NCBI GenBank assembly: GCA_028753945.1
Contig: JAPNXP010000005.1
Location: 3,782,001-3,846,000 of the forward strand
DNA: 64,000 bases
From: Hexactinellida sp. DTS-2022
Lineage: Eukaryota; Porifera; Hexactinellida
Direction of reading: 5' to 3'
Both the position numbers and the translations under genes were made by a program. Positions 1 to 13,120 of the stretch are shown in pieces. The number at the start of each line of letters is the position of its first letter. Position 1 is the first letter of the stretch. A model generated the notes under the pieces. That model saw nothing but the letters and a program-made list of their open reading frames with translations. It did not search any database and was not told the DNA's origin.

Positions 1-625
1 AGTGCGTGGAATTAAAATATTATAGGTAAATTCAATTTAAATTAATAATAATTGCAAATAATTGAATTCAATTAATTTGCTGAATATAATAATGGTGTTA
101 AATAATTAATAAATTAATTAAATATTTATACTAATTAGCTAAATTTCATTAATCTCAGAGATGATACAAGATAGAAACAAACTTTCAATTTATCAATTGG
201 TCCTTATGCCAGGTACCACCTATACAAGTGGGTCTTGACACCTTGAAGTGATTATGACATCGTCAAAAAAATGTATTTTTACAATTTTGTGAATTAAATA
301 ATTCGCATGGGTTGGTTGGAGTTGGGTGAATACCCAACACGCACCTAAAAAATGCTGACTCAGCACATTATATTCTACTGAAACTTGAATATCTGAAACA
401 CCTTTCTGAAATAATTTAACACCTTCATAGTGATGATGACATGGCGAAAAAAAAAATCCAAAATTTCAGCCTGTGCCGACAGCATGTTCCATTGGAGGTA
501 CTATCAATAAACCACCAACAAAATATAGTGCCACCAAAGGAACATTCGTCGGCACAGGCTGCAATTTTGGATTTTTATTTTAATCGATAGTGAGTACATC
601 AAGTAACTAATAATATGACCTAAAG
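1..625. other. AT-rich stretch with a small inverted repeat; no gene seen
   Basis: No coding sequence is supported here. A short inverted repeat (arms about 456-480 and 548-573, containing CAGCCTGTGCCGAC and its complement) encloses about 70 bases and looks like a small MITE or foldback. The first exon of the plus-strand KDZ-linked gene of copy A should lie upstream of 1031 but was not recognised here. Confidence 0.4.
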
Positions 626-936
626 CAGGAGTTCTTAACCAGGGGGAAATTTCGGGAATATAAGGGGGAAATCAATTTAGACAAAATTTATAATAATAAT
701 AAACTTAATTAAATAAAACATTATAAACCATATATTTTATCTACATAGATCATTTCAAAGTACTGACCACCAATCATATTGATGTTATGCTCTATGGTTT
801 GCTAAATATGTAAGCAGCAGACTTCCAAAAGGTTGTTTGTAGAGGCTACTTTTTTCCTTATACAAATGAAGGGGGAAATAGGGTCGAGTGAACAGACCAA
901 AAGGGGAAATTACATAAAAAAGGTTAAGAACCCCTG
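626..936. mobile_element. hAT-type MITE, 311 bp
   Basis: The ends read CAGGAGTTCTTAACC and GGTTAAGAACCCCTG and are flanked by an exact 8-bp duplication ACCTAAAG (618-625 and 937-944). CAG-type ends with an 8-bp duplication are the hAT signature. No coding capacity. It lies just upstream of the first recognised exon of copy A. Confidence 0.85.
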
Positions 937-1601
937 ACCTAAAGGAATACGAGGACCCCAGTTTTACCGGAAAATTTATCCTTAAAACAATTTAAGTAAC
1001 GGATATTTATTTTAATCACATCTATTCTAGGTAAGACACGTGATTATTGGGGCAAACCAAAATATCTACCTTTGTGGTGGCCAGCAGCAATTAAATTTCG
1101 GGGATTAAAATCCAAATCTAAAATAGACATATTAGCCATCATTCAATCCTACAAAGACTACACTCATCCAGAAAGTGACACGGTTAAATCCGCTCCGGAC
1201 AGAGACAGGTCCCCTTTAACATCGCGAAGGTTAATAAAATACTCTAAGTCGGAAACCTCTCAAGACAATGTTTTGAAACCAGCAAATGTTCAAGGAAAAC
1301 ATATTAGTAACCTATTTTCAATCAAACTTCCGATATAGACACCTCGAATGATTCCTTCTTTTCACCTGGCATACGGCAACCCGATTTTACTTCATTCCCA
1401 GAACATTCAGCTACACTCGCAACACTATCAAATGCTAAACCAATTTTACCTATTTATCAATCTCTCAGCATTATTGAGCCAATTGTTGAAGCGAATACAG
1501 CTGCAGTTTCTGTTAGCATAGAATCTCCACTCAAAAATACTCACTGAACATTTAAGGGAAAAGTGCATCAAAGAACTCTCCAAATCCAATTCATTTATTA
1601 G

Positions 1602-1971
1602 CAGGGGCGTAGGAGTAGGCCCGCCAGGCCCGGCGCAAGCCGGACCAATAATTTCATGATGAATTTTTACAAAAGCTATAATGTTTAGTCGGATAGAATT
1701 TAAATTCATTTTGATAATATAATCATGATTAATCTCCATATTTTTGTAATATTATATTTGTGTTGATTACTACGTATTTTCTAAAATTTGCATTTAATTA
1801 ATTAACAGTGGAATAATTATCTTCATTTCACCAGGCTAATAGTAGTAAGGGCGCATAAATATTTATACTTAAGTGCATATCATGCATCGAAATTCATTTT
1901 TATATGTTTCATGTCCAAGCCGAAGTGGAGAAACCCGCCGGACCAATCGGTAATAGGTTCCTACGCCCCTG
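1602..1971. mobile_element. MITE with CAGGGGCGTAGGA ends
   Basis: Inverted ends CAGGGGCGTAGGA and TCCTACGCCCCTG bound 370 bases with no ORF. They resemble the ends of the hAT at 3637-6488 (CAGGGGCGTAACTAG). No clean target duplication is visible. It sits in the second exon of copy A; homology to copy B resumes at once afterwards. Confidence 0.7.
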
Positions 1972-2193
1972 CTTAGTGATACAATAATCAATGCGTTTTG
2001 TGTAAATTGACTTTATAACCGTTGCTATGAATGATTAAGGACTCACCCCTAAATAATTATTGTATACACATATTTACCAATATCAAATTTAGGACATTCT
2101 TAAAAATCAATATCCAAAAATATTGGGACTGCAAGATACGATCCTCTCACAGGTAATTGATCTAAATAACTTTATTCAACACTTATATTTACA

Positions 2194-3103
2194 CGAGTCC
2201 TTCTGTCTCGGGGGCTTCGCGATTAATCACACATCGCTATGTGATATCGCTTTAGTTTTATTGTATACAACAACAATAACGATTAATAGTATAAAAGAAA
2301 ATTATCCAACTCGGCAGCCAAAATTCTGAGCATTTTATTGGGAATATTTTACCCGAGCACATTAATAAAATGCTCGGATAATTGATTGACCGAGTCGGAT
2401 AAATATTCATATTATAAATTTGTAACTACGAAATTCGAAATCAGCATACTTATTAACATTTGCAAGGTAGTCTATATCACAATTATGAATGCGGTTTCTA
2501 TTCCCCCAATATTTTAATGCAATCCGGACACACACACATACTTACACATGATGTCACTTACACACACTTTCATAATTAACGAGCCTTTCGGTCTCGGTCG
2601 CTTTGCGACAGATCGGTGCTACGCACCTCAAGTTAACGGCCGCTATGCGGCCTTACTCTTCACACTTTCTACCATGAAAATGGTAGAAAGGGACGTTATG
2701 ATTTTGAATTTTCATTAATTTTTGTTTACCTATTTGTGTAAACAACAACAACAACAAATATTCACATTATAATTTTATAAACGCGAAATTCGTGTTCAGC
2801 ATACTTGTTTACCTATAATACCCGTTGAAACCTAACATCTAGGTCGATTTTGAATTTTCATTAATTTGTTACCTTTTTGTGTAAACAACAACAAATATTC
2901 TTATTAGAACTTTATAAATGCGAAATTCGTGTTCAGCATAATTGTTTACCTTTTATAGCATCTGTTTACCCATTATAACATTTGGAAGTTAGTCTATATC
3001 TCACATATAAATGCGGTTTCTATTCCCCCATCACTTTAATACAATCCGGACAAACAAACAAACAAACAAACAACAATCGAGATTTAATAATATAGATTTG
3101 TTT
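2194..3103 (-). mobile_element. Nested Helitron copies (family H3)
   Basis: Minus-strand Helitrons inside an intron of copy A. The inner copy runs from a 5' end at 3096 (TCTATATTATTAAATC on the minus strand) to a 3' end at 2580 (GGCTCG). A second 3' end of the same type lies at 2194 (GGACTCG). Near the 3' ends are short hairpins of the GCGAAGC type, and near the 5' end a run of TTTG/GT repeats. About 100-145-bp segments around 2690-3000 are tandemly duplicated. The relation of the outer copy to the inner one is not fully resolved. Confidence 0.65.
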
Positions 3104-3636
3104 TTAGAATCGTGGCTTTGTTAAGGCTCACTCAGGGTCAGTTCAAATCCATCATAATGGCTCTTTACATTGGGTTTGTTCTCGAATGGACCAAAACCAG
3201 TCTGTATTTGTTTATGATTCCCTGTACTGTAATCGTACGACAGAGGAATTTGATACTCAATTGGCCCTACTCTATAGTAGACAGGAATAAAATCTAAATA
3301 TTACAGTTTTCCCAATTCAACAACAAAGAGGGCCTTCAGATTGCGGACCTTTTGCACTTGCTGTGTGTACCGCACTTGCAGCTGGGGAAGATCCCACGAC
3401 ACTACGATGGCGCCAGGATAAGATGCGTTCGCACTTGATAAAGTGTTTCGAAACTGAAAATATTTCCCCCTTCCCTCTTATTCAATCACAGAGATTACAA
3501 ACAAAGATCTCGTTAAATCTGGAGCAAAAGTTGATAATTAAACTTTGGTGCTACTGTCATTTTCCAGCTTACTCATCTAAATTCATGGTTGAGTGTCAAC
3601 AATGTAAGACATGGTTTCACAAACCTTGCATTGGAC

Positions 3637-6488
3637 CAGGGGCGTAACTAGAGCCCACCGTTGGGGGGGGCCAAACCTCGTAATCTGTTATAGGGGGGGG
3701 GGGCCATGATTCTAGATAATTTTAGGGTTTTATGAATCCCTTCCTCAATTCAACGAAGATTTAATTTCTTGTATTTTATATATTGTTTTAGAGTGTCATT
3801 GATGAACGTGAAACGTCCTCGAATAGAAGGGGTTGATATTGACACTGATAAATGTTCTGCTGATGAAGAAGCTATGCCGTCTTTAGCTTCAGATTTTGTC
3901 GATTACACTGTGAGTCAGCCTGCTCATCATGGCAATTTCGACTCCTCTCGTGACTCGGATGTGGAGTACGACTAGGCGCAAGTTGAGGAGGAGGACAGGA
4001 TTGATGATGTGGAGCCAAATGCGGGCACTGAATCCCGAAATCCCCCTCCCGAATATCGTTCTCGGGGCCCTTCTGACATAAGTCGAACTGCAGGCGAACC
4101 TGCCATCGTGGTGGGAGCTCCACGCACTGGCTATCCAAAGACCTTTGCGGGACAGCATAGTAGGGCTTTTCAGCCCCAATGGGCAGTTCGTTTCAAATGG
4201 GTGGAGTACTCTCTTCTTGAGGATAAGGTGTATTGCCATCCGTGCCGCCACTTTGGGGATGGCACTTTGTGCACTTGGGGAGGTGATGGATCTCGCTTCA
4301 ACCAGTGGAAGAAGGCCAGCGATAAGCTTCTAGAACACGATGGCCATCCTTCCCACAAAGCGGCCGTATCGGACACGTGGAATGGCAAAAGTCTCTTCAG
4401 ACTGGAGGTATCCGTAACCTTATCCTGGATGGCACTGTAAAGGCCGCCATGACTAACCGCATGTACATTGCCGCTGTTGCTGAGGTGGTGAACTTCTGTG
4501 CTCGTCACGGACTTCCTCTGCGTGGGCATGATGAATCTGACAAGAGCGATAATCGGGGAAACTTTTTGGAGCTACTGGAACTGGTCGGCCATCATGACTT
4601 GCTAGTAAAAGAGAAGCTTCAGCATGGACGACTCCTCTACACTTCTCCTCTTATTCAGAACGAGCTCATTCACATCCAGGCACGGTTGATCCACTCCGAC
4701 ATATGTCGTGAGGTTCGCGATGCTGGAACATTTTCGATTATGGCGGACGAGTCTCGCGACCTCTCTAAGCACGAGTAGGTCGCTATCAACATCCGGTATT
4801 GGATGGATGGACGTGTGAGAGAAGCTTTCCTAACTTTCGCAAGGGCGCATTCACTCACAGCAGCCTCTCTGACGCAAGATATAGAGAGAGCGATCCAAGA
4901 TGGTGGACTCTCTTTGTCTCACTGCTTGTCGCAGAGCTACGATGGAGCCTCTGTGATGTCTGGGGCCATAGGTGGAGTACAAGCGCGTGTGCGTGAGCTT
5001 TCTGGAGGGAGGGCTCTGTATGTCCATTGCACAGCCCACCGTTTGAACCTTGCTGTCGTGGGTGCCATTCGTGGAGTCGGTCGTGGGTCTGATCTCTTCC
5101 ACCAGTTGGGCCTTTTATATGCGTTCCTTTCCTCTTCTGTCGTCCACTCCAAATATGAACAGTTGAGAGGATCCACCAACAGGCTGCAGATTCAGAGGCT
5201 AAGCGACACCCGATGGGTGTGTCAACATGCCGCTTGTCATAATGTTAGGGTGAATTTGAGCATCATTGTGGATACGTTGACACACTTCATGGATTCGACA
5301 AGTGGATTGGATGGAGATCGACGTGCACATGTCAGAGGGTTGATTTCATTCATTGACACTGTGTGGGTGATGGAGCTTTGTATCATGGAAGAGGTGCTGG
5401 CTAAGCTCAAACAGCTACATTTGACTCTTCAGGGTGTGGATCTGGATCTTGCTTCTGCTACTGTTATGATACAAGCTACCATACAACACTGCAGTGATGA
5501 GCATCACACCCTAAGTCAACCTGGTGGCGGGAGTGAGGGGTGGAGCACCATCTGGAGAAAATTCAGCAACCTGATCGAAGAACTAGACCTTCCTCGCCCA
5601 CAAGCTAGGCCGGTGCGCCGTGCTCGCAAAGATTCAGCAGCGGCTACAGCTGTAGTTCTAGATACGGAGGATGACTACAAGGTCAAGTTGTACCTCCCAA
5701 TTATACAGTCTGTTGAATCAGAGCTGAAACGACGATTTGAGGGCGATACTCACTTGGCATTCACTGGCATTGATTGCCTCCACCCACTATCGCCCAAATT
5801 TCTCCACCCTGATGGCCTAAGTCCCTTTGCTGATCACTACGGGATAGACCAAGACACACTTCGGCATGATATCGCAACTTACAACATCCTTGTGCGAGGA
5901 ATGCAGGCGAGAGACAACGAATTTGTGCACCCTCGGTGTCTAAGCGAGCTCATTAACCTACTAACCCCTTACAAAATGGCTTTGCCTGCGCTTTTGGAAA
6001 TAGCCACCATTGCAGTGACCATCCCCGTGGGGACAGCGGGTTGTGAGCGAGTGTTCTCTGTCATGCGTCGTGTGAATACTTGGCTTCGATGCCAGTGTTC
6101 CGATTCACGGCTCTCAGACCTTGCAGTGCTGGCTGTCCACCGGAAGAGGGCTAAGCAGCTTGCCGAGGGCGAGTGGTGCAGATGTTCAAAGAAGAATCCA
6201 CAAGAAAGATAGATATTATAATATGGATAATTTGTGTTTAGTCGATAATTTGTTAGCTTTTTCCCAAAAATTCATTATAACATCTTGTTTCCCCTTTATA
6301 TAATTATTCTTAATGACAAGTACAAATAAATATATTTACGAATAGAGGGGAAGCCAGCTAGCAACTTAGCCTAGGAAAATAGGAAATTTGGCTAAAGGGG
6401 GGGGGCAAGCTTGGCCAATGGGGGGGGGCAAGCATGGCCAAGGGGAGGGGGCAAGGCCCCCCGTAGGCCCCCCCTAGTTACGCCCCTA
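3637..6488 (+). mobile_element. Near-complete hAT transposon, 2.85 kb
   Basis: Ends CAGGGGCGTAACTAG and CTAGTTACGCCCCTA are flanked by the exact 8-bp duplication CATTGGAC (3629-3636 and 6489-6496). The element carries one transposase gene (3769-6212), much richer in GC than the surrounding DNA, and G-rich subterminal runs. It inserted into the PHD-finger codons of the older KDZ copy A, so it is younger than that copy. Confidence 0.93.
3769..6212 (+). pseudogene. hAT transposase with TTF-type zinc finger, lightly broken
   Basis: The N-terminal half has a TTF/ZMYM1-like zinc-finger region (EYSLLEDKVYCHPCRHFG, then a His pair in EHDGHPSH). The catalytic region follows (acidic residues in MADESRD and SYDGASVMSG). 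The C-terminus is a hATC dimerisation domain (GTAGCERVFSVMRR). Three lesions are visible: TAG at 3973-3975, a frame change near 4380-4440, and TAG at 4776-4778; the last 469 codons (4803-6212) are open. Overall length fits ZMYM1-like hAT transposases. Few lesions and a distinct base composition point to a recent arrival. Confidence 0.9.
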
Positions 6489-7906
6489 CATTGGACTACC
6501 AGATACTGTTATACAAGTAAAATAATTCAATTGTAATTAATGTCCTAGTAGTTAGTTTTAATAATAGACATTTTTGTAGATACATACAAGTGAATACTAA
6601 CTATTTTGGTTAATATATCTACCCTATCATTCCAACAAGCGATGAAATATCTTGTATTATATAACACATTCTGAATATTCATGTAAGTAATCTGAGTAGA
6701 AATCTTCCTCAAAGATGAAAAAAATTGTTAGCAAATTTGTGAGTTTAGGTTAGTTATTTCTTCTGTCTTTATTGAATTCATCCTACAGTATAAGATGCAT
6801 TGCATTTGTGGTTTTTCGTGTGAAATCGATCGATCAGAAAAGATGTATTTCGAAACAATTTTGGGTCCCTGAAAAGAATTCGATAAACATATTATATGCA
6901 AAAAAAGTGTGCATAAATTATAAGCTAAGTACCTGATAGTGATAGCTATATAGTGCATGTGGTATGTAAGTTGCAAGCATTTTCATAAATAATGATACTT
7001 GGTTGTCTCTTAAAAAGTGTCGAAAGGGTGTTGAAAATCGAAATGGTTGATTCCCTCTGTCTCATAATTTGAAACCCGTAACAAATTTTGTGTTTGTAGG
7101 CAATTACCAAAAAGTCCAGGAGAAAACCTCTGATGTATAGGATAAATTTTTGTACATGCTATACTTGATAGAACTGTTAGCCTCATAAACAGGTAATCTA
7201 ATTGGGATAAAAATAAGCATGTTGCAAATAGATTAAACAAGTTCACCAATTATACTATAATAATGCTACTTACTTGTAGTTTATATTGAAAGTTGGGAAG
7301 TAATTTAAATAATCAGAGTAGGAGCGTCGAATTCTACAAGTTTGCGACTCGGTTTGTGGAAAAGGTTATCTATTTTCAAATTTTACTTTTTAATAATCTG
7401 GCTGTAGTAGGATGTAAGATAAAATTCTCGTCTACTGGTAGTAAAGTGACAAGTACTAGTGATGTAAAGAATTGTTTCAAAATATGTATTTTGACATAAA
7501 TTGCTAACAAAAGTTTCCTGAGAATAGCTTTACCTTCAGATAATTGAACAACCAAGTTTATTACATCTTTAGTCAATAAGGAAAATTGGAAAAGTCCTGT
7601 AATGGGTTCTTGATGACAGAGGTGTCCTATTACCCTATATCTATTAGACGCCCATTAGTTTAGTATAGTTAGTATAAGTTAATAGTTAGAGTTTACCTAG
7701 GGTCGGTAGCAACAATTTAGTTTCTTAACTGTGTTCTATTAGACTGATTATACATTCGTAAGTTACGGTAAGTGAGTCACGGTGAGTCTCTCACAATCAC
7801 TTTCGTCGTTACAATAGTCTGGATGAATTAGAATCATCCTGTCATTGTTAGAACAGCTAAAGATAATATAGTCTGTTAATTCTTCAAATTCTATCGATGT
7901 GACAAT

Positions 7907-9752
7907 TAGGGTTTGCAATCCCGGGATCCCTATACATTTTCTCCCGGGATTCGAAGACCAATCCCGGGATTAAATAAAGTACTAGGAATCCTGATCAATT
8001 TGTTGTTGTTAATAAGTTATCGCTATTTCAGCCCAAATGAAGGGAGTGAGTATATACAACACACTACTCGTTTATCCTAGTAAGCTGATATTTTCAGTTC
8101 TAATTAGCGTTTATATGTAAGCTATTTTAAGACTACTAGTGCTCTAATATAAGGCTTCTAAGTACTGATTTTTTTTGAAATTCTATATTTAAGCTCCCAT
8201 ATAGAATAATATAGTACCAAAAGCTTAGTTCTGAAGAATTGAAAAAGATTACAAGGATCTGAATCACTCAAATCCATTCTACTACATCCCCTTGAGATTA
8301 GCTAGGAAGGTCCTAATATTAAAAAGTCAAATTTTTCATTTGAATTGCTCCTTTTTAGAAAAAACGGACGTTTTTTCACATTTGAGCCACATTCTTGCTC
8401 CCAAAGGTGTCTAGATTTTAATTAAGTACGAAATCGGACAATCAGAACTGTAGCAGGTCTAAGTATACTTATTATGGTGCTATATTCCAAATCTCAGCGA
8501 TAAAACTTCAAAAAGTTCCCCAAAACTAAGCTTTGAAATAGTGGCATGCTATAATTAGTTACGGTGGTCTTCAAGTGGCAGAGAGGATTTTCGACACGTC
8601 AACAGCGAAGAATATTGATTCGGGAAGGAATTAAAATCGGCCATCTTGCTGGAATACAATCACTAATAGTGTCTGAAAGTTAGAACTAAGCTCCAGTTAG
8701 CTTTTGAATTTGGATTTTCTCAATTATGATGATTACATGACACTCCTTATATGGGCATTCGAGATTATTAGCAAGGTAACCATTTGGTTTTGAGTGATTT
8801 TTGACTTTGCAATGATTTAGAAATGATATATCAATGTGATTAGTAATTTAGAGCTTAGATCTAGAGTCTCCCGTTTAGGAGATACAAATTTGCATGTGTC
8901 ATCAAAATTGGTCACATTCACACTACCATATAGGGCAATCTCGAAAACGGTGCGTCCTAGGCTCACAAAATGTATTATTCACATATGGGAAACCATGTGT
9001 TCTGATCATTTTTCACTAGTCTAACTTGAATTTATCTCTTTTCCTCTCTGAGTTACAAATTAGTTAAGAATCCGTACCCTGAAGACCGCCGAAAGGCTAT
9101 AACTTTTGCAATTTCCACTTTTATCTAAAAAAATTTTGTGCAAAAATTTTGTCAGACTATCATATGTCTGAATATTGAAACGTTGTAAATACAATAAATA
9201 GTTATTTTAACGTGGGCAACACCTTTGGAGTTATAAAACCGCGTTTTAATATTAAAAGCTGCTCTACTAAAACAGTCATAACTCTGGAAATAATGATCGG
9301 ATCGATGAAAACCCAAGTCCCCTCAATAGATACCATCCTTCCGCAGTGTCTGTAAAAATATCGTAAAAATCGGTGCAATTTTTATTCCTTATTATTTTAG
9401 GCTGAAATAGCGGTTAAGTGCTAACCACGTTACATTAATGCGAATCCTTTGATTTCATAATTAGATGTGTGAACTTAAACACGATGCTCAACAAGAATTA
9501 TCATATAGGATTCCAGGTGTTTACTACTAATTATCCTCTTTCATTATTTATACTTTTATTACTATTACACTCATTATACAGCATTAAAGTAATATTTAGA
9601 TCGATTAAGTTATGGTCCTTAAAAGTTGATTTCATTTATACTAGCTTTTCCATACTATGTTACGTGAAATGTTTAATCCCGGGATCCCGGGATCCCGGGA
9701 TTGAGTATCGGGTCAATCCCGATCGGGTCAATCCCCGGGATTGCAAACACTA
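7907..9752. mobile_element. hAT-type element with CCCGGGAT repeats, 1.85 kb
   Basis: Ends TAGGGTTTGCAATCCCGGG and CCGGGATTGCAAACACTA are flanked by the exact 8-bp duplication GTGACAAT (7899-7906 and 9753-9760). The word ATCCCGGGAT of the TIR is repeated near both ends (9680-9740 especially). No transposase was recognised inside. It splits the KDZ transposase remnant of copy A. Confidence 0.88.
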
Positions 9753-10354
9753 GTGACAATGTTATGGAAAAGTTGTTCGCAATCCAAGTTGAGCAATAAT
9801 CAATTAGTTGATTCCTCGAATCTGTATTTCTTATGAATACGCGCTCAATCATGGAATCGGTTGGTAGATTTGACCTGCATCATATTCATATTGGACTAGA
9901 CATTGTGGAATTTTTCTCACTGTCCCCATCATTATTCCATCTATAATTATAACATCTGGACTGTCTTGGCATTTGGGACAAGTGAATGTTTTAGAGTAGT
10001 CAGTGTCAATCATTCTTAAATAAGCATTCCATCCTTGCTGTATAATATGATAGAAGAATCTGAATTGCCTACCCATTCTAAAAAATTCATATATTAAAAA
10101 TGTCTAGGCGCTAGCGCCTAACCTACTAAGCGCTAGCGCCTAAGGTACAAGGCTCTAGCGCGTTAGGTATACGGCGCTAGCGTCTATACCATCAGGGAAG
10201 TTATTCGCTAAACTACTTGGAGCTCGGTGAAATAAATTATCCAATCTTTTTAAGAAAACACCGACGGCGAACTAGATTTTATTTGTATTTGTTATTTCCA
10301 TTTTTAATATTATAATAACATTATCCTAAGCCAAACACTAAATATAGATATACA

Positions 10355-10521
10355 CAGGGCCGGCGGAAGAGGGGCGGTTGGGGCGGCCTGGGCCGCCCCA
10401 CTTTTTCTGTGATTCTATTGGTACTTTGAAATTTCGCGGGCGTGGTTTGCGATACTGTTATACAAGGCCGCCCCACCTCTCACAAGGCCGCCCCACCTCT
10501 CACGAGCTTCCGCCGGCCCTG
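10355..10521. mobile_element. hAT-type MITE, 167 bp
   Basis: Ends CAGGGCCGGCGGAAG and CTTCCGCCGGCCCTG flanked by the exact 8-bp duplication GATATACA (10347-10354 and 10522-10529). The interior is GC-rich and palindromic. Confidence 0.88.
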
Positions 10522-10527
10522 GATATA

Positions 10528-10628
10528 CAGTAGAGCCTCTGAACAACGGACACCTTGGGAAAGGAACCGTTGTCTGTTATTTAGAGGTTGTCCGCTATTT
10601 GGAGTGTCCGTTATGGGAGGCTCCATTG
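10528..10628. mobile_element. pogo/Tigger-like MITE, about 100 bp
   Basis: Ends CAGTAGAGCCTC and GAGGCTCCATTG are flanked by TA. Ends of the type CAGTAGAACCTC with TA duplication are usual for pogo-like Tc1/mariner MITEs. It directly abuts the hAT MITE at 10355-10521. Confidence 0.65.
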
Positions 10629-10760
10629 TATCCTTAATTTATTTATAAAATTATATGACAATGAATCATTAAATAATTTTTAAAATGCTCTGAAATATAG
10701 GGATGAAACGAATATTCGAATTGTAAGGAACGAATATTCGAATAGCCGCTTCGTTTTGAT

Positions 10761-12373
10761 GGGCATGCCTAATTTCCGGGACGGGACGGGACGGAACCGT
10801 CCCGGAAAATCCAGGTACCTAAAGTACGGGACGGGACAGCCCGAAACCTCCCATATAGATCAAATTATTTATTCTACTGTAATTACGTTTGTATATTTAA
10901 ACAAATACGTACAAGTATCGTGAATAAAATAGAACCAGAAAATATTAAATCTTGGGTGAGGTTATTTTGATGTGGTTTTAACCTTTTCTGTGCAATTTCC
11001 TATATTGGGTGACCCAGATACTCTACTCCCCACCTAAATATGAACTTAATTCACAACATAAAAATGAATGTATATACGGTATCTCTTACAGGGCCGTAGC
11101 TACCAAAATAAAAATGGTCAGGTGAAACCTGACCAGTGGCTACGTCTTATACTAAGTATATAGTATTCTGTTGAAGAACTTAATAATTTAAAAAATGAGC
11201 AACCCATCTATCTGATTCATCATCAACATCGCTTAATCTTGACATTTCTCGATAGATACCGGTGTCAGGGAGATCCTGTTCCCCCGTGAAAATTGTTCCC
11301 CTCTTCCTAATAGAAAATATTGTTCCCCCGAACAGTATTCACTAGAAAATATTGTTCCCCCGAACAGTATTCACTAGAAAATATTGTTCCCCCGAACAGT
11401 AATCGCTAGTAAATATTGTTCCCCCGAACTGTATTCACTAGGGAATACTGTTTCCCCTTTAGTACAATAGTAATATTATCTCCCGTAGGTCCCGTACAGT
11501 ATGTTATATTGATATGACACAATCGAAAGTGAATTCGAGAAAATCCAATTACTAATAGTTATCCATTAATTAATTAAACAATTATAGAAACTAAACAGTA
11601 TTATGCATTATTCTGCATTTATCCATAACACAATGGAGAAATTCGACCATATTCCATATATGAAAGTAGACAACACATGTGTACTTTTGAATACCTCCAT
11701 ATTCGCCTATATCTTCCGGGAGGAAAGTATACAGCAGGGTGTTCAAAGACCGAGAAGTATGTAATAATAGGTAATTCAACTTTTCTACATATTCTAGTAA
11801 CCTTAGTTCCATTTTGTATTGAGGGGAAGATAATTTTCTAGTGAATCTGCACTGTTCGGGGGAACAGAATTTACTAGTGAATATTGTTCGGGGAACAAAA
11901 TTAACCAGGGGGAAACACTCGGGGGGTACATTATTCCCTAGGAAATATGGTGTGGGGAACAGGATTTCCTAGAAAATATTGTTCGGGGGAACAAAAAGAT
12001 GGGGGAACAGGATTTACTATGACACCGGCCAATCAAATTTCTAAAATTCTTTATGAAATAGTTGCACTTGTTTACTGGGCAAGCTTGGCTATGTGAGGAC
12101 CAGTGAAAGTGTTTTCCTCTAATTTGTTTCGAACTTAGCTTTGATCATAATAGTGAGGAGGCTCGACAATAATACTATAGCACGTAGAATTTATATAAAA
12201 TATTTCTCAGAAATTATATTTTATACAAAGGATCCATTCCCCACCAGTTAAGAACTACTGTTTTAGCCCATGTAATCGTAATTAATAATTTACTACTACC
12301 TGTCCCGTCCCGTACTTTAGGTACCTGGATTTTCCGGGACGGTTCCGTCCCGTCCCGGAAATTAGGCATGCCC
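10761..12373. mobile_element. Inverted-end element rich in GGGACGG words, 1.6 kb
   Basis: Ends GGGCATGCCTAATTTCC and GGAAATTAGGCATGCCC are flanked by the exact 8-bp duplication GTTTTGAT (10753-10760 and 12374-12381). About 80 bp at each end form an inverted repeat of GGGACGG/CCGTCCC words. The short ORF at 11591-11812 has no recognisable domain. A related fragment lies at 28270-28350. Confidence 0.85.
11258..12029. mobile_element. Foldback element with GTTCCCCCGAACAGT arrays
   Basis: Ends CCGGTGTCA and TGACACCGG. The left arm has four tandem units of about 40 bp containing ATTGTTCCCCCGAACAGT; the right arm has inverted degenerate copies (TGTTCGGGGGAACA). No clean target duplication. Nested in the 10761-12373 element. 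Confidence 0.65.
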
Positions 12374-12454
12374 GTTTTGATGACTAAGCATTAAATCAAT
12401 TTCAAGACTCAAATTATAGTATAAATAGTTTATTGTTAATTATTTTTGAATTTA

Positions 12455-12591
12455 CTTATCCACCGATCATCGGCGCTTGTATTAAATAACCCTGGCTACT
12501 TTCTACCGATGGTGATTTTTATAAACATAAAAAACAATCGGTAGAAAGTAGCGAGGTTTTTTAATACAAACGCCGATGATCGGTGGATAAG
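12455..12591. mobile_element. Palindromic MITE, 137 bp, TA flanks
   Basis: Nearly fully palindromic: starts CTTATCCACCGATCATCGGC and ends with the inverse, flanked by TA. A second copy lies at about 35972-36103. Confidence 0.75.
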
Positions 12592-13120
12592 TAAACTCAT
12601 TATTTATATGGTTATGTATTCGACACAAGTTAGTTATTACTCAGCTAGTTTGGGTAGGAATGTACATATACGATCTCTTCAATAGAAACAAAATAATATC
12701 CGTTTCAATCTAATATTCTTTCAATCAATTCGAAACGAAAATATGAATATTTGGTATTTTCGTTTCAGCCCTACTAATATCAAACTTTTAAAAATTGATA
12801 CATTAGATATACTTTTAGTTAATATTTTGCACGATTATGTTCATAATTTAATAATACAATATTCTCGGACGGACGGAGTGTAAAGTAGGGACGGACGGAG
12901 ATTATAAACAAATTATATATTTTATACTGTATGGCCTTATACTTACTTTTCATTAAGTATTCTTTACTTAGTTTGCACTAAGTTTCAGCTAACTGTCATT
13001 TAATTTAAAACTCAATATGCAGAATCAACATCGGCTGTATTTATGATTTTAATATTGTTGAAAGACAATCTTTATTTGCAAAACTTTCATTTCGATCAAT
13101 TTACAACTTTCGGAATGGGA

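Larger units (their letters stand above)
1031..6518 (+). pseudogene. KDZ transposon copy A: NRF1-like / Ulp1 / PHD gene, broken
   Basis: Exons can be matched one by one to the better copy at 30449-33685. The exon from 1031 (after an AG acceptor) encodes WGKPKYLPLWWP and a following helix, like the C-terminal part of the NRF1/EWG DNA-binding domain. It ends at 2001 before a GT donor. A short exon lies at 2093-2152. The exon from 3108 encodes a Ulp1/C48 peptidase core with LHWVC (His), VYDSL (Asp), IQQQRG (Gln) and SDCGPF (Cys), then a PHD finger (WCYC, CQQCKTWFHKPC). There is an in-frame stop near 3287. A MITE (1602-1971), Helitron sequence (2194-3103, in an intron) and a whole hAT element (3637-6488, inside the PHD) interrupt it. 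The PHD reading resumes after the hAT at about 6497. Confidence 0.75.
10698..12773. mobile_element. MITE with TAGGGATGAAACGAATATTCGAA ends, host of nested elements
   Basis: The left end (10698) repeats GAATATTCGAAT; the right end (12690-12773) reads as the inverted counterpart, ending TTTCGTTTCAGCCCTA. Flanks do not form an exact duplication. It contains the elements at 10761-12373 and 12455-12591. Confidence 0.55.

Noticed and set aside
1602-1971. Exact 8-bp duplication around the CAGGGGCGTAGGA MITE
   Set aside because: The flanks TTTATTAG and CTTAGTGA do not match, so no duplication is claimed.
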